Source: Nocardioides marinus (GTDB taxonomy: Bacteria > Actinomycetota > Actinomycetes > Propionibacteriales > Nocardioidaceae). Taken from it: a DNA stretch of 64,000 nucleotides. Both the position numbers and the translations under genes were made by a program. The notes under the pieces are model-generated. The model did not search any database and was not told the DNA's origin. It was given only the letters and a program-made list of their open reading frames with translations. This document shows, one piece after another, positions 54,863 through 63,095 of this stretch (within the stretch, counting starts at the first letter, position 1; each line of letters begins with the position of its first letter). The stretch covers positions 2,184,001 through 2,248,000 of the forward strand of contig NZ_JACBZI010000001.1 of the NCBI RefSeq assembly GCF_013408145.1. Direction: 5' to 3'.

Positions 54863-55288
54863 TCAGTCGCTGGGCGACTCGTCGAGCTCGGCGAACTTGG
54901 CCTGCGCCCCGCTGGAGTACTCCTCCCAGCGGGCCGGCGACCAGATCTCCACGCGGTCCCCGACCCCCACCACGACGACGTCGCGCTCGAGGCCGGCGCT
55001 GGCGCGCAGGAAGGTCGGGATGCCGATGCGCCCCTGCTTGTCCGGGGTCCCCTGCTCGGCTCCGGCGAACAGCACGCGGCGGTAGTCACGCGCGTCCTTG
55101 TTCGTCATCGGCGTCGCCTGGGCCCTGGCCGCCTCGGCCATGAACGTCTGCTCGGGCCACACGGTCAGGCAGTTGTCCTGTCCCTGAGTGATCACGAGGC
55201 CCTCCGCGAGCGCGTCCCTGAACTTGGCGGGGAGGAAGAGGCGGCCCTTCTCGTCCAGCTTCGGCGTGTAGGTGCCCATGAAGAACAC
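54863..55288 (-). CDS. mraZ: Transcriptional regulator MraZ
   Basis: 141 residues: two SpoVT/AbrB-like halves (about 6-48 and 77-120) with the family sequences YTPKLDEKGRLFLPAKFR and PDKQGRIGIPTFLR. MraZ forms ring oligomers and binds repeated TGGG/GTGG boxes at its own promoter, repressing the dcw operon. GTG at 55288 is chosen because GGAGG lies 6 nt upstream and the protein then starts FFMGTYTPKLD; an ATG three codons in is possible. The GTGG box array lies 38-83 nt upstream. Confidence 0.95.
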   Translation of the reverse strand: MFFMGTYTPKLDEKGRLFLPAKFRDALAEGLVITQGQDNCLTVWPEQTFMAEAARAQATPMTNKDARDYRRVLFAGAEQGTPDKQGRIGIPTFLRASAGLERDVVVVGVGDRVEIWSPARWEEYSSGAQAKFAELDESPSD

Positions 55289-55325
55289 GGGGCACCTCCG
55301 CTGGACGTCAGGAACCACCCGGCTC

Positions 55326-55371
55326 CTCCACTTTCCCCCACTCTACTCCACTTCCCTCCACCGTCAACCAC
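55326..55371 (-). promoter_or_regulatory. MraZ operator: five GTGG boxes at exact 10-nt spacing
   Basis: On the minus strand GTGGTT, GTGGAG, GTGGAG, GTGGGG and GTGGAG start at 55371, 55361, 55351, 55341 and 55331. One turn of helix per box is the arrangement of known MraZ sites (repeats spaced by 10). They cover the promoter at 55340-55367. The rest of the 304-nt divergent gap to the MoxR gene is a pyrimidine-rich plus strand with no gene. Confidence 0.8.
55340..55367 (-). promoter_or_regulatory. mraZ promoter (TTGACG - 16 nt - TAGAGT)
   Basis: -35 TTGACG at 55362-55367 and -10 TAGAGT at 55340-55345 on the minus strand, spacer 16 nt. Start expected near 55333, giving a leader of about 45 nt. 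It lies within the MraZ boxes. Confidence 0.65.
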
Positions 55372-55592
55372 CTTCCTCCCCTTTCGCGCCCCTTCTGCTC
55401 CCCTCCTCGCTCCCCCTCCTCCCTCCCACTCCTCACGCCCCCCGCCGGGGTCACGCCCGGCGCCCTCCCGGACCCGGCGGGGCCGCTTCGCAACCAACCC
55501 GTGACCGGGTGCGTCAGACCGGGTGCGCAGCGGACGGCTAAGTTGCTGCGACCGCCTACGGTGGTCAGACCGACGAGGGAGAGGACGCAGCC

Positions 55593-56570
55593 GTGGCAGC
55601 ACCGAGCGCCGACGGGGCGGACCTGGGCACGCTGGCCCGGGTCGCCGACCAGGTCCGCGGCAACATCGAGCGGGTCATCGAGGGCAAGCCCGACGTGGTG
55701 TCGGCCACGCTCGTCGTGCTCCTGGCCGAGGGGCACCTGTTGATCGAGGACGTGCCCGGTGTCGGCAAGACGATGCTGTCGAAGTCGCTCGCGCGCAGCA
55801 TCGACTGCTCCGTGCGGCGCATCCAGTTCACCCCGGACCTGCTGCCCTCCGACGTCACGGGCGTCTCGGTGTTCAACCAGGACACCCGCACCTTCGAGTT
55901 CCGACCGGGCGGGGTCTTCGCCAACGTCGTGGTCGGCGACGAGATCAACCGCGCGTCACCCAAGACCCAGTCGGCGCTGCTGGAGTGCATGGAGGAGCGG
56001 CAGGTCACTGTGGACAACACGACCTACCAGCTCGACACACCGTTCATGGTCATCGCGACCCAGAACCCCATCGAGATGGAGGGCACCTACGCCCTCCCCG
56101 AGGCGCAGCGCGACCGCTTCATGGCACGGGTCTCGGTCGGCTACCCGGTGGAGGCCGCCGAGCTCGCCATGCTGCAGACCCACACCAGCCACCGCCCCCT
56201 CGACGACCTCGAGCCGGTCACCGACGCCGCCGAGCTGCGCAAGCTGATCGCGATCGTTGCGCAGGTCTACGTCTCCGAGCCGGTCCAGCGCTACGCCGTG
56301 GCCATCAGCGCCGCCACCCGACGCAGCAGCGACCTCTCGCTGGGCGCCTCCCCCCGAGCGACCCTGCACCTGGTCCGTGCCGCCAAGGCGTACGCCGCCA
56401 TGGCGGGGCGCGACTACGTGCTGCCCGACGACGTCGCCACCCTCGCCGAGCGGGTGCTCGCCCACCGCCTGCTGCCCAGCACCGAGGCGGCGATGAGCGG
56501 CCGCACGACCCCGGAGATCCTCCGCGGCATCCTGGGGTCGGTGGCGGTGCCCGAGGGGCACCGATCCTGA
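55593..56570 (+). CDS. MoxR family AAA+ ATPase
   Basis: 325 residues. Walker A EDVPGVGKTML at 52-62, Walker B VVVGDEINRASPKTQ near 110, sensor and arginine-finger region (IATQNPIEMEGTYALPEAQ), C-terminal lid. MoxR ATPases are thought to act as chaperones with DUF58 or VWA partners. GTG start behind GAGGGAGAGG. First gene of the moxR-DUF58-tgpA operon, divergent from mraZ. Confidence 0.93.
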   Translation: MAAPSADGADLGTLARVADQVRGNIERVIEGKPDVVSATLVVLLAEGHLLIEDVPGVGKTMLSKSLARSIDCSVRRIQFTPDLLPSDVTGVSVFNQDTRTFEFRPGGVFANVVVGDEINRASPKTQSALLECMEERQVTVDNTTYQLDTPFMVIATQNPIEMEGTYALPEAQRDRFMARVSVGYPVEAAELAMLQTHTSHRPLDDLEPVTDAAELRKLIAIVAQVYVSEPVQRYAVAISAATRRSSDLSLGASPRATLHLVRAAKAYAAMAGRDYVLPDDVATLAERVLAHRLLPSTEAAMSGRTTPEILRGILGSVAVPEGHRS

Positions 56571-56610
56571 TGGTGCCCACCGCCGGCCCGCCGCGCGGGG
56601 GTGAGCACTA

Positions 56611-57849
56611 GTGCGGGAGGCGCTCGCCGGCCTGACCCTGCGGGGCCGGGCCTTCGTGGCCGCCGGCATCGCCGCGATCGTCTGCGCGGTGCTGCTCGGC
56701 CAGCCGGCCGTGACCCGGGCCGGCGTGCTGGTCCTGGCGCTGCCCCTGGTGACGGCCCTGGTCCTCGGACGCAGCCGCTACCGGCTGGCGCTGGTCCGCA
56801 GCGTCTCCCCCGGGCTGGTCGCCGCCGGCCAGCCGGCCCGCGTCACCTTGTCCATCACCAACGACGGCCGGACCCCGAGCGGGGTGCTGCTGCTGGAGGA
56901 CAAGGTCCCCTACGCGCTCGGGACGCGGCCCCGCTTCGTGCTCGAGGGGGTGCGCAGCGGCTGGCACCGCCAGGTGACCTACCAGGTGCGCTCCGACGTC
57001 CGGGGGCGTCACGAGGTCGGCCCGATGCAGGTGCGCATCACCGACCCCTTCGGCCTCGTGGAGCTCGGCCGCGCCTTCCGCTCCACCTCCTTCCTCACCG
57101 TCACCCCTCGCACGGTGCCCCTCCCGGCGGTCCCGCTGAGCGGGTCCTCGCACGGGTCCGGTGACCAGCGACCCCGGGCCTTCGCCACCGGCAGCGCCGA
57201 GGACGTCACCGTCCGGGAGTACCGCCGTGGTGACGACCTGCGCCGCGTGCACTGGCCGAGCTCGGCCCGGATGGGCGAGCTCATGGTGCGTCGCGAGGAG
57301 CAGCCCTGGCAGGCCCGCGCGACCGTCGTCATCGACAACCGGGTCTCGGCCCACCGCGGCCAGGGGGCCGGCTCCTCGCTGGAGGCCGCCGTCAGCATCG
57401 CCGCCTCGGTCGCCACCCACCTCGCCCACCGCGGCTTCCAGGTCCGCCTGGTCACCGCCAACGCCGTCGAGCACGCGGTCTGGCACGACCGCGACGCGGA
57501 CCGCAACACCGGGCCGCTGCTGGAGTCGCTCGCCGTCCTGCAGGCCAGCCCCGTGACCAGGCTCGACGCCGGCTGGCTGGCCGAGGCCGGCCACGGCGGG
57601 CTCGTGGTCGCCGTGCTCGGCGCCGTCGGGGAGGCCGACGCCCCGGTGCTGCGCCGGATGCAGTCGCACACCGCCGTACCCCTCGCCCTGGCCCTCGACG
57701 TCGACGCCTGGACCGGTCGCCCGAGCGGCTCCGCCGCGCCGGCGCTCGCCGCCCGGGGCTGGCGAGCGGTCGGTCTCGGACCCCAGGATCCCCTCGACGT
57801 CGCCTGGCAGGAGCTCGGCAACCGGGCCGGCGCAGGAGCGGCCCGATGA
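56611..57849 (+). CDS. DUF58 domain protein
   Basis: 412 residues. Two N-terminal membrane helices (about 10-50), a beta-rich domain, then the DUF58 motif VREYRRGDDLRRVHWPSSAR near 203-222 within a VWA-like fold (TVVIDNRVS). Usual partner of MoxR ATPases. GTG start 40 nt after moxR; its stop overlaps the next gene as ATGA. Confidence 0.93.
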   Translation: MREALAGLTLRGRAFVAAGIAAIVCAVLLGQPAVTRAGVLVLALPLVTALVLGRSRYRLALVRSVSPGLVAAGQPARVTLSITNDGRTPSGVLLLEDKVPYALGTRPRFVLEGVRSGWHRQVTYQVRSDVRGRHEVGPMQVRITDPFGLVELGRAFRSTSFLTVTPRTVPLPAVPLSGSSHGSGDQRPRAFATGSAEDVTVREYRRGDDLRRVHWPSSARMGELMVRREEQPWQARATVVIDNRVSAHRGQGAGSSLEAAVSIAASVATHLAHRGFQVRLVTANAVEHAVWHDRDADRNTGPLLESLAVLQASPVTRLDAGWLAEAGHGGLVVAVLGAVGEADAPVLRRMQSHTAVPLALALDVDAWTGRPSGSAAPALAARGWRAVGLGPQDPLDVAWQELGNRAGAGAAR

Positions 57850-60209
57850 GCCGCCCCTCCCCCACTCCCGGGGCCGCGACCATGACCGCCGCCGTGGCCG
57901 CCGGCACCACCTGGGTGGCGCTGCTGTCCTGGCGCGGCCTGACAGACCGTCCCAGTGACGTGCTGGTGCCGCTCGTCGTGCTCGGCGGCGTCGTGGCGAC
58001 GGTCGGCGCGGTGGGACGCTGGGGCCGCCTGGGGCCCGTCTCCGTCCTGGTGCTGCAGAGCGTGCTGGCCGGGATGGTCCTCAGCTACGTGGTGAGTGGC
58101 TCCCCCGTACCCGTGGGGTCGGCCTGGGCCGACCTGAGGGCGGAGGTCGACCTGGCGCTCGAGGGAGCGCGAGCCTTCGCTCCCCCGGTCCCCGCCGACG
58201 AGGCGGACGTCTCGCCCCTGCTGCTGGCCGGCGGGTTGCTGTGCCTGCTTCTCGTGGACCTGCTGGCCGCCGGCCTGCGCCGGGTCCCCCTGGCCGGCAT
58301 CCCGCTGCTCGTCGCCTACAGCCTGCCGGTCGGGCTGCTCGGCACCGACCTGACCTGGTGGGTCTTCGCCCTGACCGCCCTCGGCTTCCTGGTGCTCCTG
58401 TTCGGCCAGGAGGCCCGCGACGTCGGACGGTGGGGCCGGGCGCTCGACGACGGCGCACGAGCGGACTCCGGCACCGGTCTCCAGTCGGCCGGGGTCCGGC
58501 TCAGCGCTGTGACGATCGGCCTCTCGGCCACCGCCCTGGCCGTGGTGGTGCCGATGGCCATCCCCACCCTCGAGGTGCGGCTGCTCGACATCGGTCGCGG
58601 CGGGCCCGGTGGCGACGGCATCGAGATCGAGAACCCGATGGTCGACCTGCGCCGAGACCTCAACCGGGGCAGTGACATCCCCCTCCTGCGCCTGACCACC
58701 GACGACCCCGCACCCTCCTACCTGCGCACCTCGGTGCTCACGCGCTTCACCGCCAACGAGTGGAGCTCCGGCGACCGCCAGATCCCCACCGAGCACCGGC
58801 CCGAGGGCCGGATGCCCGACCTCGTGGGCGTGGCCGACGACGTGCCGCGCACCAGCTACCGCTACGAGGTCGACGTCCTCGACCAGCTCCGCTCGCGCTG
58901 GCTGCCGACGATGGCACCGGTCACCGCGGTGCGCGCCGATGGCGACTGGCGCTACGACGCCTCGACCATGGACTTCCTCTCGGCCGACAAGGAGCTGGAC
59001 ACCCGCGGCGTGAGCTACTCCATGACCGGCGTGCAGCTCGACCTGTCGGCCCAGGAGCTCGCCGACGCGCCCAGCTCCGCCGGTCAGGTCTCCGCCGACT
59101 TCACCGCGCTGCCTCCGGGCCTGCCCCCGATGATCCGCCAGCTGGCCAACGACGTCACGCGCGACGCCCCGACCCGCTTCGAGAAGGCGGTGGCGCTGCA
59201 GGACTGGTTCCGGGCGAACTTCACCTACTCCCTGGAGAACGTGCCTCCCGGCAACGGCACCGACGAGCTCGTCGACTTCCTGTCCACCGAGGAGGGTGGG
59301 CGCACCGGCTACTGCGAGCAGTTCGCGGCCGCGATGGCGGTGATGGCGCGCCAGCTCGGCATCCCCGCCCGCGTGGCGGTGGGCTTCCTGGTGCCGGACG
59401 AGGTCGAGGACGGGGTCTTCGAGTACTCCGCCTACGACCTGCACGCGTGGCCCGAGCTGTTCATCGCGGACGCCGGCTGGGTGCGGTTCGAGCCGACCCC
59501 GGCCGACCGGGCCAGCGGCGTACCGTCCTACACGCGGCAGTCCGTCGACGGCCCGGGCCCCGACCCGATCGACCCCGGCGGCCGCCCCCAGGACGACACC
59601 GCGAACCCCGGCGGGCCCGCTGACGAGACCCCCGACCGGACGCCGGAGGAGGCCGAGGACCCGCAGGCGGCCGGCCAGGAGGACGGCGGGGTGACCTCGG
59701 CGTGGGTCGTGCGCGCGCTCGGGACGGTGGCGGCGCTGCTGCTGGTGGTCGTGCTGGCCGCCGTGCCGGGGGTCTGGCGCCGCCGCCGTCGGGTACGCCG
59801 GTTGGCCGGTGGCCTGGAGTCGGTGTGGGCCGAGCTGCGCGACACCGCGGTGGACCTCGGGGTCCCGTGGCAGTCCGGTCGCTCACCCCGGGTGACCGGC
59901 GCGGCCCTGCGCGAGCACCTCCCGCAGGTGGGCGGACAGGACGCGCCCCGGCCGGCACTGGACCGGCTCGTGGCCCGGCTGGAGCGGCACCGCTACGCGC
60001 CGGCCGGCTCCGCGGAGACGGCCGCGGCGGCCGAGGCCGCCGAGACCGAGCGCGACGGGGTGCTCGTGGTCGGGGGGCTGGTCACCGCGGCCGATCCGCG
60101 GGCCCGGCGGCGGGGGCACTGGCTGCCCCGGACGCTCGTGCGGCCGACCCGCCCCGCCTCGTCGGGTGCGCCGACCGTGGACCGCGAGCTGGTCGACCAG
60201 GCGCGCTGA
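57846..60209 (+). CDS. TgpA-like membrane transglutaminase (DUF3488 plus transglutaminase core)
   Basis: 787 residues. Several N-terminal membrane helices (about 15-215, DUF3488), an extracytoplasmic transglutaminase core with C490 (RTGYCEQFA), H533 (DLHAWPELF) and E549 (FEPTP) where most family members have Asp, an acidic Pro-rich linker, a membrane helix (about 620-640) and a cytoplasmic DUF4129-like tail. Pseudomonas TgpA is needed for viability; substrates are unknown. Third gene of the operon, coupled to DUF58 by ATGA. Confidence 0.92.
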   Translation: MSRPSPTPGAATMTAAVAAGTTWVALLSWRGLTDRPSDVLVPLVVLGGVVATVGAVGRWGRLGPVSVLVLQSVLAGMVLSYVVSGSPVPVGSAWADLRAEVDLALEGARAFAPPVPADEADVSPLLLAGGLLCLLLVDLLAAGLRRVPLAGIPLLVAYSLPVGLLGTDLTWWVFALTALGFLVLLFGQEARDVGRWGRALDDGARADSGTGLQSAGVRLSAVTIGLSATALAVVVPMAIPTLEVRLLDIGRGGPGGDGIEIENPMVDLRRDLNRGSDIPLLRLTTDDPAPSYLRTSVLTRFTANEWSSGDRQIPTEHRPEGRMPDLVGVADDVPRTSYRYEVDVLDQLRSRWLPTMAPVTAVRADGDWRYDASTMDFLSADKELDTRGVSYSMTGVQLDLSAQELADAPSSAGQVSADFTALPPGLPPMIRQLANDVTRDAPTRFEKAVALQDWFRANFTYSLENVPPGNGTDELVDFLSTEEGGRTGYCEQFAAAMAVMARQLGIPARVAVGFLVPDEVEDGVFEYSAYDLHAWPELFIADAGWVRFEPTPADRASGVPSYTRQSVDGPGPDPIDPGGRPQDDTANPGGPADETPDRTPEEAEDPQAAGQEDGGVTSAWVVRALGTVAALLLVVVLAAVPGVWRRRRRVRRLAGGLESVWAELRDTAVDLGVPWQSGRSPRVTGAALREHLPQVGGQDAPRPALDRLVARLERHRYAPAGSAETAAAAEAAETERDGVLVVGGLVTAADPRARRRGHWLPRTLVRPTRPASSGAPTVDRELVDQAR

Positions 60210-60213
60210 GTCG

Positions 60214-60240
60214 GATCAGGCCGGGGCCCCGGGGCTGATC
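60214..60240. terminator. Bidirectional hairpin between tgpA-like and DUF3040 genes
   Basis: GATCAG and CTGATC arms closed by a CCGGGG/CCCCGG stem, with one small bulge, 5 nt past the tgpA-like stop in a 77-nt convergent gap. Confidence 0.65.
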
Positions 60241-60286
60241 GGTGTGCGGCGCGCAGGCCGCAGGCACCGGACCCGCGGCTGGAGGC

Positions 60287-60739
60287 TCAGAAGCCGCCGT
60301 TCTCCTCGCGGCGACGGCGCCACCGCTCCTCGACCCGCTCCATGAAGGAGCCGGAGGAGCCGCGCGAGCGGGAGCGCATCTTGCCGCGGCGGCCACCATC
60401 GATGACGGTGAAGCCGGAGTGCCCGGCGGGCTGACCGGCCGCCTCGGGACTCGGGACCGCGGCGGCCTGGGCCTGGCCGCGCAGGGCGTTGAGCCCGAGG
60501 GTAGCCGAGCCGAGCATGACGACGAAGCCGGCGATGCCGATGGGCCAGATGTTGATGACCGCGCCGGTCATCAACAGCACGACCCCGAGGACGAACACAG
60601 CTCCGGCCAGCACCGCGCGCCGCCGAGCGGCACGGCGCAGCGAGGTGCCGCGCAGGGTGGAGACGAACTTGGGATCCTCCTCGGAGAGGGCGCGCTCCAT
60701 CTGCTCGAGCAGTCGCAGCTCCTCTTCCGAGAGTGGCAC
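60287..60739 (-). CDS. DUF3040 domain membrane protein
   Basis: 150 residues. N-terminal acidic helix typical of DUF3040 (VPLSEEELRLLEQMERALSE), two membrane helices (about 40-60 and 65-85), and a basic Ser/Arg/Gly-rich C-terminal tail (KMRSRSRGSSGS). Function unknown; conserved in actinobacteria near dinB and the dcw cluster. GTG at 60739 preceded by GGAGGAACC. Confidence 0.92.
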   Translation of the reverse strand: MPLSEEELRLLEQMERALSEEDPKFVSTLRGTSLRRAARRRAVLAGAVFVLGVVLLMTGAVINIWPIGIAGFVVMLGSATLGLNALRGQAQAAAVPSPEAAGQPAGHSGFTVIDGGRRGKMRSRSRGSSGSFMERVEERWRRRREENGGF

Positions 60740-60966
60740 GGTTCCTCCATGGTGCTCGCCTGGGTGCACGGCCTCGTCCCCCGTGGCCGACGGCACAAGT
60801 CTAGGCAGGCCGTCGCGTGCATGGTAGGGATGCCTCGATTTTGGGGCCACTGGTCCCGACCGGCAACCGTCACAGCAGGAACTTCACACCACCTCCACGG
60901 CCCACCCCACCCACCGAAGCGGCGCGTCCTTCCGGAAGTCAGCGCCGGCTCGACCCACCCAGCCCC

Positions 60967-60997
60967 GCCGAACCGGCGCATCAATACGCCGACTCGA
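60967..60997. repeat. Palindromic repeat, copy 4 (degenerate)
   Basis: Same element with three or four changes (GCGCATC in place of GCGTATC; right arm ends GACTCGA). 13 nt from copy 5. Confidence 0.8.
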
Positions 60998-61009
60998 CCC
61001 ACCCTGCCC

Positions 61010-61041
61010 GCCGAACCGGCGTATCAATACGCCGGCTCGGC
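61010..61041. repeat. Palindromic repeat, copy 5
   Basis: 15-nt arms, centre CA, one mismatch. Ends 4 nt before the dinB stop codon, so the hairpin would form right at the end of the dinB message. Confidence 0.85.
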
Positions 61042-61045
61042 GTGC

Positions 61046-62248
61046 TCACCCCAGCAGGCTGGCCGGTCGGACCGCGGCGTTCCCGAAGCGGCGGGCGGCC
61101 CGGTCGACCGCCCGGTCGGCGTCGGACCAGCCGTGCTCGCGCTCCCCGAGCAGTGCCTGGCGGTGCACGCTCTCGCGCGGCACCAGCCCCTCCACGCGCA
61201 CGCCCACCAGTCGCAGCCGGGCGCGCTGCAGCCCGAGGGCGTCGAAGAGCCCCACGGCGGTGCGGTAGAGGTCCTGGGTGACGTCGGTGGCCTCGGGCAT
61301 CGTCCGGGAGCGGGTCAGGGTGGTGAAGTCGGCGAAGCGCACCGTGATCGTCACGGTCCGCCCGGCGACCTCGGCGACCCGCATCCGACGCGACACCGTG
61401 CCGGTGAGCGCCAGCATCTCGCGCAGCACCACCTCGCGGTCGTCGACGTCGCGGGAGAAGGTCTGCTGCGCCCCCATCGACTTCTCAGGATCGGCGCCGC
61501 CGCCGATGCCGAAGACCGGCGTCTGCTTGGCCACCACCTCGCGCCGGTCCAGGCCCCAGGCCAGCTCGTGCAGGTGGCTGCCCACCGCATGGCCGACCGC
61601 GCGCTGGAGGGTCCGCAGCGGGGTGTGCGCGACGTCGCCGACGGTGACCAGCCCCAGCCGGTGCAGCATCGCCCGGGTCTTCTCCCCCACGCCGTAGAGC
61701 TCCCCCACGTCGAGCGGGTGCAGGAACGTCGTGACCTCCTCGGGCGGCACCACCACCACGCCGTCGGGCTTGGCCCGGCGGCTGGCGAGCTTGGCCACCG
61801 AGATCGACGCCGCCACCCCCACCGAGCAGGTGATGCCCTGCTCGTCGTGGACCGTGGCGCGGATCCGCTCGGCGATCTCCACGGGGCTCCCCCAGCGGCG
61901 TACGGAACCACGGACGTCGAGGAACGCCTCGTCGATGGAGACCACCTCCACCACCGGCGTGATCCGGCGGAAGGTCTCGACCACCGCGGCGGAGACGGTG
62001 CCGAAGACCTCGTGCTCGGGACTGACCGTCACCGCCTGCGGGCACAGCCGGCGGGCCCGGGCCGAGGGCATGCCGGAGCGGACGCCGTACTCACGGGCGA
62101 GGTAGTTGGCCGAGAGCACCACCCCGCGGTGCCCACCGCCGACGATCACCGGCACGTCGTGCAGCTCGGGACGGTCACGGGTCGCCACGGAGGCGTAGAA
62201 CGCGTCCATGTCGACGTGCAGGACCGGGGTGTCGGTCACGACCCCCAC
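61046..62248 (-). CDS. dinB: DNA polymerase IV
   Basis: Y-family translesion polymerase, 400 residues. Catalytic carboxylates in HVDMDAFYASV (D13) and VSIDEAFLD; helix-hairpin-helix region (VGEKTRAMLHRLGLVTVGD); little-finger domain after about 240. The extreme C-terminus ends in a short tail without an obvious beta-clamp peptide. GTG at 62248, or GTG at 62239 (three codons in); neither has a strong ribosome binding site. Its neighbour across the methyltransferase gene is the other translesion polymerase, dnaE2. Confidence 0.93.
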   Translation of the reverse strand: MGVVTDTPVLHVDMDAFYASVATRDRPELHDVPVIVGGGHRGVVLSANYLAREYGVRSGMPSARARRLCPQAVTVSPEHEVFGTVSAAVVETFRRITPVVEVVSIDEAFLDVRGSVRRWGSPVEIAERIRATVHDEQGITCSVGVAASISVAKLASRRAKPDGVVVVPPEEVTTFLHPLDVGELYGVGEKTRAMLHRLGLVTVGDVAHTPLRTLQRAVGHAVGSHLHELAWGLDRREVVAKQTPVFGIGGGADPEKSMGAQQTFSRDVDDREVVLREMLALTGTVSRRMRVAEVAGRTVTITVRFADFTTLTRSRTMPEATDVTQDLYRTAVGLFDALGLQRARLRLVGVRVEGLVPRESVHRQALLGEREHGWSDADRAVDRAARRFGNAAVRPASLLG

Positions 62249-62260
62249 CGCCCGGGCACC

Positions 62261-62320
62261 AGTGACGTCTCGAGCGTGCGGGAGTGACCTCTCGGCCGTG
62301 CGTGAGTGACCTCTCGGCGG
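62261..62320. repeat. 22-nt tandem repeat (about 2.7 units) upstream of dinB
   Basis: AGTGACGTCTCGAGCGTGCG, then two copies starting AGTGACCTCTCGG, fill the gap between the methyltransferase stop and dinB. The units at 62275-62296 and 62297-62318 differ at two positions. Confidence 0.8.
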
Positions 62321-63064
62321 TCAGGCGCGGGCGAGCAGGTGCAGCTGGGTGGCCAGGGGGAGGTACTCCGGGCGCTGGGCGACGGCCTGCTCGAGCTCGA
62401 GCAGGGCCGCGGTGGCACCGGGCTCGAGGTCGAGCAGCGAGCCGGGGACAAGGTCGGCGAAGACCCGGATACCGTGGACGGTCTCGGTCCGCAGGTCGGC
62501 GGCGTCGAGCAGGTCGGTGAGCTCGTCGCGGGTGAAACGACGACCCGCACGGCCGGGGTCGGTGCTGGCCTCCGAGGTGGGGTCCAGCAGCGCCAGCGCC
62601 TGCCCGAAGTGGCCGGCCATCGCCCGCGCGATGACCGCGGCGTGGCGCTGGGCGACCAGCAGGGACAGGGCGCCGTCGGGGCGCAGCACCTCGCGCAGCG
62701 TGGTGAGGGCGCCGGCCGGGTCACCGACGTGCTCGAGCACGCCGTGGCACAGCACCAGGTCGGCGCTGCCGGGGGCCACGGGGCCCCCGGGTGCGAGCAG
62801 GCTGGAGAGATCGCCCTGGTGGGCGACCACCTCGACGCCCTGCTCGCGGGCGCGGCGGCCCAGCGAGGCGAGCGCGTCGGGGCTGGGGTCGACGACGGTG
62901 ACGCGGTGACCCATGCCGGCGATCCGCACGGCCGAGCCGCCGGTGCCGCCACCGATGTCGAGGACGTCGAGCGGCTCGCCGTCGAGGAGGTCGCGCAGGG
63001 CCTCCCACACCACGGCGGTACGGGCGTTGGCGCGACGCTGCTCGGGCCGGTCGGTACCTGGCAT
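62321..63064 (-). CDS. Class I SAM-dependent methyltransferase
   Basis: 247 residues. Motif I VLDIGGGTGGSAVRI at about 34-48, VVDPSPDAL, CHGVLEHVGDP, and REVLRPDGALSLLV are those of the small-molecule class I fold. Substrate unknown. The ATG at 63064 is chosen because TAGGGT lies 7 nt upstream (leaderless). Possibly co-transcribed with dinB, 72 nt downstream. Confidence 0.9.
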   Translation of the reverse strand: MPGTDRPEQRRANARTAVVWEALRDLLDGEPLDVLDIGGGTGGSAVRIAGMGHRVTVVDPSPDALASLGRRAREQGVEVVAHQGDLSSLLAPGGPVAPGSADLVLCHGVLEHVGDPAGALTTLREVLRPDGALSLLVAQRHAAVIARAMAGHFGQALALLDPTSEASTDPGRAGRRFTRDELTDLLDAADLRTETVHGIRVFADLVPGSLLDLEPGATAALLELEQAVAQRPEYLPLATQLHLLARA

Positions 63065-63071
63065 GTCCCCC

Positions 63072-63077
63072 ACCCTA
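63072..63077 (-). promoter_or_regulatory. Likely leaderless promoter of methyltransferase gene (-10 TAGGGT)
   Basis: TAGGGT on the minus strand followed by 7 nt and the ATG at 63064. Lies in the 31-nt gap after dnaE2. Confidence 0.5.
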
Positions 63078-63095
63078 GGGCGTCGATGGGCCGGG

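Larger units (their letters stand above)
60740..61045. other. Intergenic region between DUF3040 gene and dinB
   Basis: 306 nt without a gene. The part next to the DUF3040 gene should hold its promoter, though no clear box is seen. The part next to the dinB stop contains palindromic repeat copies 4 and 5. Both genes are on the minus strand. Confidence 0.7.

Noticed and set aside
57009-59444. Long minus-strand frame opposite DUF58 and tgpA-like genes
   Set aside because: Antisense shadow; sequence is low-complexity Gly/His/Arg-rich, while the plus-strand genes carry intact family motifs.
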